Part shown: piece after piece, positions 42,278-50,988 of the stretch
How the letters are laid out: the number at the start of each line of letters is the position of its first letter
Numbering within the stretch: the first letter of the stretch is position 1
From: Clostridia bacterium
GTDB lineage: Bacteria > Bacillota > Clostridia > TANB77 > CAG-508
Length of the DNA stretch: 62,486 nt
Reading direction: 5' to 3'
Assembly: GCA_017517685.1 (NCBI GenBank)
Contig: JAFWYK010000001.1
Span: forward strand, 1 to 62,486
Program-made: the position numbers and the translations under genes
Notes under the pieces: generated by a model
The model's input: the letters and a program-made list of their open reading frames with translations, nothing else
Databases searched by the model: none
Told to the model about the DNA's origin: nothing

Positions 42278-42502
42278 ACAAAAGATAAAATTTTTAAGGT
42301 ACAAAAGACTAAAAAATTACAAAAGAAAAAGCACACAAAAGATAAATCCTTTAGATAAACTAAAGAATTAAGAAAAAAGATTTACAAAAGATTGTAAAAC
42401 AAAAGATGAAATATATAATTTACGAAGGTAAAAATTATATAACACAAAAGAAAAAAGGATTTAAAAACACAAAAGAAAAAAGAAAAAGTAACGTACAAAA
42501 GA
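42278..42502 (+). repeat. nine dispersed copies of ACAAAAGA in the mraZ-rsmH gap
   Basis: The 335-base gap between mraZ and rsmH has no gene. The octamer ACAAAAGA begins at 42278, 42301, 42319, 42335, 42384, 42399, 42444, 42469 and 42495, always on the plus strand. Most copies are preceded by C or T and several continue GATAAA or GATGAA. CACACAAAAGATAAA occurs twice. The whole stretch is A-rich and poor in C. It would be transcribed as an unstructured purine-rich leader of rsmH. Confidence 0.7.
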
Positions 42503-42522
42503 TGAAATTACAATTAAGCATG

Positions 42523-42548
42523 ACAGTTGGTAAAGTCTTACCAACTGT
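42523..42548 (+). promoter_or_regulatory. hairpin before rsmH
   Basis: A perfect 11-bp stem ACAGTTGGTAA/TTACCAACTGT with loop AGTC, 41 bases before the rsmH start. The following tract (TTATGCTATTT) is only partly T-rich, so termination would be inefficient; attenuation or transcript stabilisation is possible. Confidence 0.6.
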
Positions 42549-42588
42549 TTATGCTATTTACTAATTTTATCGAGAGGGAAAGAACAAT

Positions 42589-43515
42589 TTGGAATTTAAA
42601 CACTTTTCAGTTATGCTTAATGAGTGCATAGAAGGTTTGGATATAAAACCAAATGGAATCTATGTTGATGGAACTATGGGCGGAGCAGGCCATAGCAAAG
42701 AGATTGCAAAAAGAATATCAAAAGAGGGGCTTCTTATCGGAATTGATAGAGATCAAGAAGCTATTTGTGTTGCTAAAGAAAGATTAGCAGAATTTCCAAA
42801 TGTAAGATTTGTACATGACAACCATGATAATATTAAAGCAATTCTAGAAGAATTGGATATTCCAGGAGTAGATGGAATACTTTTAGATCTTGGTGTTTCT
42901 TCATATCAACTTGATGAAAGAAATAGAGGCTTCAGCTATATGGGTGAAGCTGAACTAGATATGAGAATGGATAGGTCACAAAAGTTAACAGCTAAGACTG
43001 TAGTTAATAAATATTCTGAAGAAGAACTTGCTAAAATTATATTTGAATATGGTGAAGAAAAATTTTCTAGACCAATTGCTAGAAAAATTGTTGAAAGAAG
43101 AAAAGAAAAAGAAATCGAAACAACTCAAGAACTAGTTGATATAATCGAAGAAATTTTACCAAGAAGAAAAGGTGAAGGACATCCTGCAAAAAGGACATTC
43201 CAAGCTATAAGGATAGAAGTAAATGATGAAATAAGACCATTATATCAAACTGTTGTTGATTCAATAGATGCTTTAAAACCAGGTGGAAGATTATGTGTAA
43301 TAACATTCCATTCACTTGAAGATAGAGCTGTAAAAAATGCAATGAATGATTCTGTGGGAAAATGTATTTGTCCACCAGGATTACCTTATTGTGCATGTGG
43401 TATGGTAACTAAAGGAAAAGTTATTACTAAAAAACCAATATTACCATCAGAAGAAGAATTAGAAGAAAACTCAAGAAGTAAAAGTGCAAAATTACGTATT
43501 TTTGAAAAGATATAA
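42589..43515 (+). CDS. rsmH: 16S rRNA (cytosine1402-N4)-methyltransferase
   Basis: A SAM-dependent methyltransferase that modifies C1402 of 16S rRNA in the ribosomal P site. The family's opening [13 protein letters not shown], the SAM loop [27 protein letters not shown] and RGFSYM block and the [11 protein letters not shown] motif are all present. Length 308 is standard. It starts at TTG, with GAGAGG about 11 bases upstream, so initiation is probably modest. It is followed by ftsL as in other Firmicutes. Confidence 0.95.
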   Translation: MEFKHFSVMLNECIEGLDIKPNGIYVDGTMGGAGHSKEIAKRISKEGLLIGIDRDQEAICVAKERLAEFPNVRFVHDNHDNIKAILEELDIPGVDGILLDLGVSSYQLDERNRGFSYMGEAELDMRMDRSQKLTAKTVVNKYSEEELAKIIFEYGEEKFSRPIARKIVERRKEKEIETTQELVDIIEEILPRRKGEGHPAKRTFQAIRIEVNDEIRPLYQTVVDSIDALKPGGRLCVITFHSLEDRAVKNAMNDSVGKCICPPGLPYCACGMVTKGKVITKKPILPSEEELEENSRSKSAKLRIFEKI

Positions 43516-43557
43516 ATATTTATAGAGAATTACTAAAGAAAGGAGGGCATATAACAG

Positions 43558-44106
43558 ATGGCAGGTAGAAATTATGCATATCAATATGAGACAAGTCCTA
43601 GAAAACTTAAACCAGAATATACAAGACCAGCTAAAAAAGTTCAAAAGAAAAAATCTACAGCTAGAAAAACTACTGCTAAAAAAGTAGATAAAGCTGTTAT
43701 TAAGAAAAAGGAACCAGTAAAAGCGAAAGTACAATCTGATGGAAAAGTAAAAGTTATAGTGTTTGGAAAAGCTGTATTATTGTTTGCAATAATATTCTTA
43801 CTACTATTTAGAAATGCCCAAATAACTGGAGCTTTCTCAGAAATTCAATCTTTAAAAGCAGCTAAAACAACAATACAAAAAGAAAATGATCAATTAGAAA
43901 TTAGTATACAAAATAGTATTAACTTAAATAATATTGAGCAAGCTGCAAAAAGTTTATTAGGAATGCAAAAATTATCTAGTAAACAAACAGTATATATTAA
44001 TCTTCCAAAAAAAGATTATGTTGAACAAAGAACCGAAGAAGTTATAATTGATGAAGAATCAAGTTTCTTTGAAATGATAAAAGGAAAATTAATGAATATA
44101 TTTTAA
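43558..44106 (+). CDS. ftsL: FtsL-like septum formation protein
   Basis: A bitopic division protein: a long Lys-rich cytosolic N-terminus (about 1-65), one membrane segment (about 66-84, FGKAVLLFAIIFLLLF) and an extracellular coiled coil (about 90-140) in the FtsL/DivIC style, which assembles with FtsB and the FtsW-PBP synthase. The call rests on topology and on its place between rsmH and the PBP gene, since FtsL sequences diverge. AAGGAGGG precedes the ATG. A strong terminator follows directly. Confidence 0.82.
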   Translation: MAGRNYAYQYETSPRKLKPEYTRPAKKVQKKKSTARKTTAKKVDKAVIKKKEPVKAKVQSDGKVKVIVFGKAVLLFAIIFLLLFRNAQITGAFSEIQSLKAAKTTIQKENDQLEISIQNSINLNNIEQAAKSLLGMQKLSSKQTVYINLPKKDYVEQRTEEVIIDEESSFFEMIKGKLMNIF

Positions 44107-44147
44107 AATGCAAAGACTAAAAAGAATTAGTTTTTGCATTTTTTTAT
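44107..44147 (+). terminator. strong intrinsic terminator inside the dcw cluster
   Basis: A 14-bp stem AATGCAAAGACTAA/TTAGTTTTTGCATT (one G-T pair), 6-base loop and a long T-run, between ftsL and the PBP gene. Confidence 0.85.
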
Positions 44148-44203
44148 TCTTTTTTTAGAATTTGTAAATAAACTAAAATAAGAAATCTACTTGGAGGATG
44201 ATT

Positions 44204-45970
44204 ATGATAGTTGGTAATTTACAATCTAAAAGAAGAATTATTTTTTTCTTAGAAGTAATTACAATATTTTGGATAATAGTAATTATAAGATTGATAATTG
44301 TTCAATTTGTAGAAGGAGAAAAATGGACTTTAAAAGCCAAAAACCAAGCTTATGTAAGTAGGCAAATAACTGCAAGTAGGGGGATTATTTATGATAGAAC
44401 AGAAAAGAATATATTAGCTCAAAGTAGTAGTGTAGAAACTGTATCTGTAAATCCTGTTAACATTTCAGATGATAAAAAAGAAAATGTAGCAAAAGTACTT
44501 TCTGAAATATTTAATCTTGATTATGAAAAAGTACTTAAAAAAGTAAAAAATAACAAATCAAAACAAGAGATTATCGTAAGAAAAGTAGATAAGGAAACTG
44601 CGGACAAATTAAGAAATTGGATGAATGAAAATAATATATTTTCAGGAATAAATATTGATGAGGATATGAAAAGATATTATCCATATGGAGATTTGGCTTC
44701 ACATATAATCGGATTTGTTGGAAGCGATAATCAAGGATTAGAAGGAATTGAAGCAAAGTATAATGATGTACTTACAGGAAAAAAAGGAAGTATTAGTAAA
44801 ATGCTTGATGCTAAAGGAAACAGTTTTGGTGATAGTGGAGAATTATTTGAAGAAGCTGAAAGTGGAGATAGTATTGTTTTAACAATTGATAAAAATATTC
44901 AAGCAATTACTGAAAAATATTTAGAAGAAGCATGTATAGAAAATGAATGTACAGATGGTGGAAATGTTATAATAATGGATCCTAGAAACGGAGACATTTT
45001 AGCAATGGCTACATATCCAAATTATAATTTAAATAATCCTTTTGAAATAACAAATGAAGAAGTAAAGGCTTATTGGTATGAAATGGATAGTACTCAGAAG
45101 AATTTGTATCTTCAAAAGGTTTGGAGAAATAAAGCAGTAGCAGATACATATGAGCCGGGTTCAACATTTAAATTAGTAACAACGGCAGCAGCTATTGAAG
45201 AAGGTTTAGCAACAGCTGATAAAGCTGGATGTTTTATGTGTGGTGGAAGCATAGAAGTTGCTGGTGTAAGAATTAAATGTTGGAGATATTATAGACCACA
45301 TGGAAGTCAAAGCTTAAGAGATGGCTTGATGAATTCTTGTAATCCAGTATTTATAGGATTAGGTCAAAAAATTGGAAAAGAAAAATATTATGATTATTTG
45401 GAAAAATTTGGATTTTTAAATAAAACTGGTATTGATTTAATAGGAGAAGCTGGTTCAATATTCTTGAAAGAGGAAAAAGTTGGTCCGGTTGAACTTGCTA
45501 CTATAAGTTTTGGTCAAAGATTTGAAGTAACTCCAATTCAAATGATAGCAATGGCTGGTACGATTGGTAATAAAGGAAATTACGTTAAACCAAGAGTAGT
45601 AAAAAAAATAATAGATTCTGCAACAGGTAATGAAACTATAATCGAACCTGTTTATAGGGATGCGATTTCAAAAGAAACTGCTGAAGAAATTTTAAGTATG
45701 ATGACTTCTGTTGTAGATACAGGAACTGGAAAAAATGCGAAAGTGGAAGGATATCTAGTTGGAGGTAAAACGGGTACATCCGAAGATGGTGTAAATACTG
45801 GAAAATATGTAACGTCTTTTTTAGGAATTGCACCAACAGATAATCCATGTTTAACAATTTTAGTAACTTTATATAATCCAACAGGAGAAGGTGGCCATCA
45901 AGGTGGTGCTGTTGCTGCTCCAGTTGCTGGAAAAATTTTAAACGAAGTAATTAGTTATTTAGAATTATAG
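44204..45970 (+). CDS. class B penicillin-binding protein without PASTA domains (FtsI/SpoVD type)
   Basis: The D,D-transpeptidase of the dcw cluster, by position the septal PBP that works with FtsW. One anchor (about 10-30), the dimer domain, then S320-TFK, SCN (about 377) and K522-TG are visible. The 588-residue protein ends right after the transpeptidase domain. It is paralogous to the PASTA-bearing PBP at 5970 (compare RGIIYDRTEKNILAQS with RGTIYDAKGEVLAQS). The ATG at 44204 is used because GGAGG ends six bases before it; the ATG at 44198 abuts the site. Confidence 0.92.
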   Translation: MIVGNLQSKRRIIFFLEVITIFWIIVIIRLIIVQFVEGEKWTLKAKNQAYVSRQITASRGIIYDRTEKNILAQSSSVETVSVNPVNISDDKKENVAKVLSEIFNLDYEKVLKKVKNNKSKQEIIVRKVDKETADKLRNWMNENNIFSGINIDEDMKRYYPYGDLASHIIGFVGSDNQGLEGIEAKYNDVLTGKKGSISKMLDAKGNSFGDSGELFEEAESGDSIVLTIDKNIQAITEKYLEEACIENECTDGGNVIIMDPRNGDILAMATYPNYNLNNPFEITNEEVKAYWYEMDSTQKNLYLQKVWRNKAVADTYEPGSTFKLVTTAAAIEEGLATADKAGCFMCGGSIEVAGVRIKCWRYYRPHGSQSLRDGLMNSCNPVFIGLGQKIGKEKYYDYLEKFGFLNKTGIDLIGEAGSIFLKEEKVGPVELATISFGQRFEVTPIQMIAMAGTIGNKGNYVKPRVVKKIIDSATGNETIIEPVYRDAISKETAEEILSMMTSVVDTGTGKNAKVEGYLVGGKTGTSEDGVNTGKYVTSFLGIAPTDNPCLTILVTLYNPTGEGGHQGGAVAAPVAGKILNEVISYLEL

Positions 45971-46078
45971 TAGTATGATTTATATAGTTTTTAATAAGTG
46001 CTTCAAAAGCTATAAATATGAATATTTTTAGCTAATAAATAATATGAAATAAAAAGATTAATAAATTTTCTTTTTTTC

Positions 46079-46107
46079 TATACAAATTAATATTTTTGGT
46101 ATATAAT
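46079..46107 (+). promoter_or_regulatory. possible promoter of murE-mraY-ftsW-murG
   Basis: TATACA (46079-46084), 17 bases, TATAAT (46102-46107), with a leader of about 100 bases. An imperfect hairpin (46008-46033) lies upstream. Confidence 0.45.
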
Positions 46108-46216
46108 ATCGTTGAATAATAAGATAATAAAATGGCGAAAATTTATTATTTATTCAGGTTAAAAATTGACTTAAGAATTTAAGACAATAGGATAAATTTC
46201 GGAGGGATTAATTCAA

Positions 46217-47689
46217 ATGGAATTAAAAAAATTATTAGTAGGGGTAGAAAATTATAAAATTAAAGGAGACGAGAACTTAGACATTAAAAAAGTTGAGAGT
46301 AACTCAAAGAAAGTTGTACCAGGTTCTTTATTTGTTGCTATAAAAGGATATGACTTTGATGGTCATGTTTATGTTGAAGAAGCGATAAAAGCTGGGGCTA
46401 CAGCAGTTATGCTTGATATCTCTGCAGATTTTTCTAAAATAAAAATAACAAAAGGAGTTACAGTAATAATTACTGATGATACAAGAAAAGCATTAGCAAG
46501 AGTATCATGTAATTACTTTGGTAATCCATCAAAATATTTTAAATTAATAGGTGTTACAGGAACAAAAGGAAAAACAACAACAACATATATGATTAAATCA
46601 ATTCTTGAAAAAGCAGGATATAAAGTCGGTTTAATTGGTACTATTGCAAATTATATCGGAGATGAATGTTTGGGATATAGCAGTAGAACTACACCAGAAA
46701 GCCTAGAATTACAAGAATTATTCTATAAAATGGCTAAAGCTAAAATGGATTATGTTGTAATGGAAGTTTCTTCACAAAGTTTAAAATTAAACAGGGTAGA
46801 AGGATGTAATTTTGACTATGGAGTTTTCACAAATCTTTATAAAGACCATATTAGTACAAAAGAACATGCTGATATGAATGAATATTTTGAATCAAAATTA
46901 AAATTATTCCAAATGTGTCCACAAGCATTTATTAATAGTGATGATTTTAAATGTAATAAGATTATTAAAGGAGCACCAAATTGCTCAATTAAAACTTATG
47001 CAGTTGATAATAAAGCTGATCTTTTAGCTAAAGATATAACAATTACAAACGTAAGTGTTGATTTTAAAGTAAAAATTGGTCAAAAAAATGAAAGAGTTAA
47101 AGTTAATATTCCAGGAAGATATAGTGTATACAATGCACTAGCAGCAATATCTGTTGCAAATGCAATTGGTGTCGATCCAGAAAAAATTAAAGAAGGATTA
47201 GATAATATTATTGTTCCAGGAAGAAATGAACTTGTAGCAAATAAACAAGAACTTGCTATTATGATTGATTATGCTCATACAGCAGAAAGTTTAGAAAATA
47301 TTCTTCAAGCAACAAAAACTTATACACCAGGAAGAGTGATTTGTGTATTTGGATGTGGTGGAGATAGAGACAAAGAAAAGAGACCACGTATGGGAGAAGT
47401 TGCCGGAAGATTAGCAGATTATACAATCGTTACAACAGATAATCCAAGAACAGAAAAACCAGCAGATATAATTGCTGAAATTGAAGCAGGAATTTCAAAA
47501 ACAAAAGGAAAGTATGAAGTTGTAGAAGATAGAACAGAAGCTATTGAAAAAGCTATAAAAATGATGAACAAAAGAGATATCGTAATATTAGCAGGAAAAG
47601 GTCATGAGGTATACCAAGAAATTAATGGTGAAAAATTCCCATATGATGAAAGAGAAATCATTAAAAATATATTAGGAGAAAATAAATAA
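46217..47689 (+). CDS. murE: UDP-MurNAc-tripeptide synthetase, meso-DAP type
   Basis: Cytosolic Mur ligase that adds meso-diaminopimelate to UDP-MurNAc-L-Ala-D-Glu. The P-loop GVTGTKGKTTT, SRTTPESLELQE, the carbamylated-Lys segment YFESKLKLF, GCGGDRDKEKRP and the specificity motif D408-N-P-R411 are present. Length 490 is normal. GGAGGG lies upstream of the ATG, and the stop overlaps the mraY start by one base, so they are translationally coupled. A second MurE with a changed motif is at 9596. Confidence 0.95.
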   Translation: MELKKLLVGVENYKIKGDENLDIKKVESNSKKVVPGSLFVAIKGYDFDGHVYVEEAIKAGATAVMLDISADFSKIKITKGVTVIITDDTRKALARVSCNYFGNPSKYFKLIGVTGTKGKTTTTYMIKSILEKAGYKVGLIGTIANYIGDECLGYSSRTTPESLELQELFYKMAKAKMDYVVMEVSSQSLKLNRVEGCNFDYGVFTNLYKDHISTKEHADMNEYFESKLKLFQMCPQAFINSDDFKCNKIIKGAPNCSIKTYAVDNKADLLAKDITITNVSVDFKVKIGQKNERVKVNIPGRYSVYNALAAISVANAIGVDPEKIKEGLDNIIVPGRNELVANKQELAIMIDYAHTAESLENILQATKTYTPGRVICVFGCGGDRDKEKRPRMGEVAGRLADYTIVTTDNPRTEKPADIIAEIEAGISKTKGKYEVVEDRTEAIEKAIKMMNKRDIVILAGKGHEVYQEINGEKFPYDEREIIKNILGENK

Positions 47690-48660
47690 TGGTTACACAA
47701 TTAGTTTGCTTATTTTCTGCATTTGTATTAACTGCAATTTTGGGTAAAATTATTATTCCGATTTTAAAAAAGTTAAAAGTTGGTCAAAGTGAAAGAGCAG
47801 AAGGACCAAGAGCTCACCTAAAAAAACAAGGAACACCAACTATGGGTGGAATAATGATGATTATTTCAATTGTTGTTATCACTGTAGGATATTGTTTATA
47901 TAGCAGAAATTTAGAAGAAATAATGCCAGTAATTGCTGTTGCATTAGTTAGCATTGGTTTTGGTATAGTTGGTTTTGTAGATGATTATAAAAAAGTTGTA
48001 TTAAAAAATACAGATGGACTAAGTCCAAAATTAAAAATGTTTGGTCTACTTATTATTTCAGTATTATTTACTATGTATTTAATAAACTATGTTAATTTAG
48101 GAACAGGTATTATAATTCCATTTATTAATTATGAATTAATATTACCAATTTGGCTTTATATACCATTTATTATCGTAGTAATGCTTGGAAGTACAAATGC
48201 TGTTAATTTAACAGATGGAGTAGACGGATTAGCAGGAAGTGTTAGTGCAATAATGGTAACAGCACTTTCAATAATAGCAATAAAAGTTGGGAATCCAGCA
48301 ATATCAATTTTTGGAGCAATCGTTGTTGGTTGTTGTGCAGGATTCTTAATATATAATTTTTATAGAGCAAAAGTTATGATGGGTGATACAGGATCATTAT
48401 TACTTGGTGGAGTTATATCAAGTATGGCGATATATATGAAATTACCATTAATTTTATTAATAGTTGCAATAATTCCAGTTGTTGAAACATTATCTGTAAT
48501 TATGCAAGTATTGTATTTTAGAAAAACAGGTAAGAGACTATTTAGAATGTCTCCACTTCATCATCATTTTGAACTTACAGGTTGGAGAGAAAATAAAGTT
48601 GTAGCAATATTTTCTTTAGTAACATTTATAGCATCAATTATAGGTATTGCAGCAATATAA
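47689..48660 (+). CDS. mraY: phospho-N-acetylmuramoyl-pentapeptide transferase
   Basis: Transfers phospho-MurNAc-pentapeptide to undecaprenyl phosphate to make lipid I at the inner membrane face. The ten-helix protein shows GPRAHLKKQGTPTMGG, FVDDYKK, NLTDGVDGLAGS, MGDTGSLLLGG and SPLHHHFEL with the catalytic Asp residues and the His cluster. Length 323 is standard. The start overlaps the murE stop by one base. Confidence 0.95.
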   Translation: MVTQLVCLFSAFVLTAILGKIIIPILKKLKVGQSERAEGPRAHLKKQGTPTMGGIMMIISIVVITVGYCLYSRNLEEIMPVIAVALVSIGFGIVGFVDDYKKVVLKNTDGLSPKLKMFGLLIISVLFTMYLINYVNLGTGIIIPFINYELILPIWLYIPFIIVVMLGSTNAVNLTDGVDGLAGSVSAIMVTALSIIAIKVGNPAISIFGAIVVGCCAGFLIYNFYRAKVMMGDTGSLLLGGVISSMAIYMKLPLILLIVAIIPVVETLSVIMQVLYFRKTGKRLFRMSPLHHHFELTGWRENKVVAIFSLVTFIASIIGIAAI

Positions 48661-48674
48661 CGAAAGGATAAAAG

Positions 48675-49841
48675 ATGGCTAGAGGTAACTCAAAAAATAA
48701 GTCAAAAAGAATAAGTTTGTTTAAAGGTGGTAAGATGGATTACACTTTAGTTGTAATAACATTTTTACTACTAAGTATCGGGTTGATAATTTTATTATCA
48801 GCTAGTGCACCAACATCTATTGCAGAAAATGGAAATGGATATTCATATGCCTTAAAACAAGGTGTGCTTGCAATTATTGGAATTGTAGGTATGTTTTTCC
48901 TTTCGATTGTTGATTATAGATGGTTTAAATCATTTAAATGGCTCTTATATATTGTGTGTATAGCATTGCTACTTATAGTAGGTCTATTTGGAGTTGGTGA
49001 AAACGGTGCAAGAAGATGGTTTAATGTACCAGGGCTTGGTACACTTCAACCTTCAGAATTTGTTAAAGTAGGATTAGTAATATTTTTTGCTGCATATTTA
49101 GCAGACATAAAAGAAACAAATAGAATAAAAAAATTAGTTCCAGGATTTTTATTTCCAATAATCTTATTTGTGCCAGTTGCACTTATTTTGTATTTCTTAC
49201 AAAACCACTTTAGTGCAACATTTATCATGGCAATGGTTATGGTAATACAAGTTTTTATAGCTGGAGCATCATTTAAATATTTTATGATAACAGGTGGCAG
49301 TTTAATAGGAGCTGCTGGATTATTCTGTTTATCATCAGCAATGAATCCAGAACAAGGTGGATTCAGAATCGAGAGAATTCAAACTTGGCTTAATATTGAA
49401 CAAGATGCAACTGGTGCAGCTTGGCAAATTAACCAAAGTTTATATGCTATTGGATCAGGTGGATTATTTGGACTTGGTCTAGGGCAAAGTAGACAAAAAT
49501 ACTTATATTTACCGGAACCACAAAACGATTTTATATTTGCAATATTAGCAGAAGAATTAGGCTTTATTGGATGTATTGCAGTAATAATTTTATTTATTGC
49601 ATTTGTGTGGAGGGGTATATTAATAGCAATGAAAGCTCAAGATACATTTGGAAGTTTAATTGCTATTGGTATAACAAGTATAATTGGATTACAAGCGTTA
49701 ATAAATGTAGCGGTAGTAACTAATACAATACCAGTTACAGGTATGCCACTACCATTCTTTAGTTATGGTGGTTCTGCGTTACTTGCTAATTTACTTGGAG
49801 TAGGTGTATTACTTAGCGTTGCTAGAAGTAGTAAAAAATAG
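48675..49841 (+). CDS. ftsW: SEDS glycan polymerase FtsW
   Basis: A ten-helix SEDS protein that polymerises lipid II at the septum with its partner PBP. Typical blocks are LGTLQPSEFVKVGLV, RIQTWLNIEQDATGAAWQ, GGLFGLGLGQSRQKY with LPEPQNDFIFAILAEELGF, and MPLPFFSYGGSALL. Length 388 fits FtsW or SpoVE. In most dcw clusters murD stands between mraY and ftsW, but here the gap is 14 bases. Its ATG follows GAAAGGAT. Confidence 0.92.
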   Translation: MARGNSKNKSKRISLFKGGKMDYTLVVITFLLLSIGLIILLSASAPTSIAENGNGYSYALKQGVLAIIGIVGMFFLSIVDYRWFKSFKWLLYIVCIALLLIVGLFGVGENGARRWFNVPGLGTLQPSEFVKVGLVIFFAAYLADIKETNRIKKLVPGFLFPIILFVPVALILYFLQNHFSATFIMAMVMVIQVFIAGASFKYFMITGGSLIGAAGLFCLSSAMNPEQGGFRIERIQTWLNIEQDATGAAWQINQSLYAIGSGGLFGLGLGQSRQKYLYLPEPQNDFIFAILAEELGFIGCIAVIILFIAFVWRGILIAMKAQDTFGSLIAIGITSIIGLQALINVAVVTNTIPVTGMPLPFFSYGGSALLANLLGVGVLLSVARSSKK

Positions 49842-49859
49842 TAAAGAAAGGATATTTTA

Positions 49860-50975
49860 ATGAAGGTTATAATATCAGCAGCTGGAACAGGAGGTCACAT
49901 TAATCCTGGAATAGCAATCGCAAATAAAATTAAAGAAAAAGAACCTAAGTCAGAAATAATTTTTATAGGAACAAATAGAGGCTTAGAAAATGATTTGGTT
50001 CCAAGAGCTGGATATAAACTTAAAACTATAGAAGCTTACGGATTAAAAAAGGAATTTTCTATTGAAAACATTAAACATATTATACAAACTATAAAAAGTA
50101 GAAAAGATGTAGAAGAAATATTTGATGAATTCAAACCAGATTTAGTACTTGGAACAGGTGGATATATTTGTGGACCAGTTTTTTCGGTTGCATTAAAAAG
50201 AAAAATACCTACAGTACTTCATGAAAGTAATGCATTTCCAGGAAAAGCTGTAAAACATTTTTCTAAAAAAGTAGATAAGATTTTGGTTGGATTTGAAGAA
50301 ACAAAATCAAAACTTGAAGGAGCAAAATCTGTAGTAGTAACAGGAACTCCAACAAAGATTAGAAAGTTAGATGTTAGTTTACAAAGAAAAAGAGAATTGC
50401 TTGAAGAACTTGGAATAAAAAATGATTTACCAATTGTTTTGATTTTTGGTGGAAGTCAAGGTGCACAAAGAATTAATCAAGCAGTAATGGATCTGATTAA
50501 ACAGAAAAAGAATGACAAATATCAAATTATTTGGGCAACTGGTCCAAAACAATATGATATAGTGAAAGAAGAGTTTGAAAGAAATGATATTTATATCAAT
50601 AATATAAAAAATGTTAAAGTATTACCATACATATACAATATGGAAGAGATAATGAATATTTCAGATTTATTAGTATGTAGAAGTGGTGCTATGACAATAA
50701 CAGAAATTTCAATTGTAGGAAAACCAGCAATATTTATTCCATTACCTTCAATGTCTGCAAACAGACAGGAAGATAATGCTTTAGTACTAAAGAAGTTAGG
50801 TGCTGCAAAAATTATATTAAATAAAGATATGTGTGCAGAAAAATTATCGGAAGAAATTGATGATATAATTTGTGATGGTTTAGAACTTGAAGAAATGGGA
50901 AAAATTGCAAATCAAATTGCACCATCAAATGTAGAAGATAGGATATATAACGAAATAAAAGAACTAATGAAATAA
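49860..50975 (+). CDS. murG: UDP-GlcNAc--lipid I GlcNAc transferase
   Basis: A GT28 enzyme that adds GlcNAc to lipid I to give lipid II. The first glycine loop SAAGTGGHINPG, the second region LVLGTGGYICGP, the hinge FGGSQGAQRINQ and the UDP-binding VCRSGAMTITEI block are intact. Length 371 is standard. It starts 18 bases after ftsW and is followed 13 bases later by a gene of unknown function. Confidence 0.95.
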   Translation: MKVIISAAGTGGHINPGIAIANKIKEKEPKSEIIFIGTNRGLENDLVPRAGYKLKTIEAYGLKKEFSIENIKHIIQTIKSRKDVEEIFDEFKPDLVLGTGGYICGPVFSVALKRKIPTVLHESNAFPGKAVKHFSKKVDKILVGFEETKSKLEGAKSVVVTGTPTKIRKLDVSLQRKRELLEELGIKNDLPIVLIFGGSQGAQRINQAVMDLIKQKKNDKYQIIWATGPKQYDIVKEEFERNDIYINNIKNVKVLPYIYNMEEIMNISDLLVCRSGAMTITEISIVGKPAIFIPLPSMSANRQEDNALVLKKLGAAKIILNKDMCAEKLSEEIDDIICDGLELEEMGKIANQIAPSNVEDRIYNEIKELMK

Positions 50976-50988
50976 GAGAGGTAAAATA

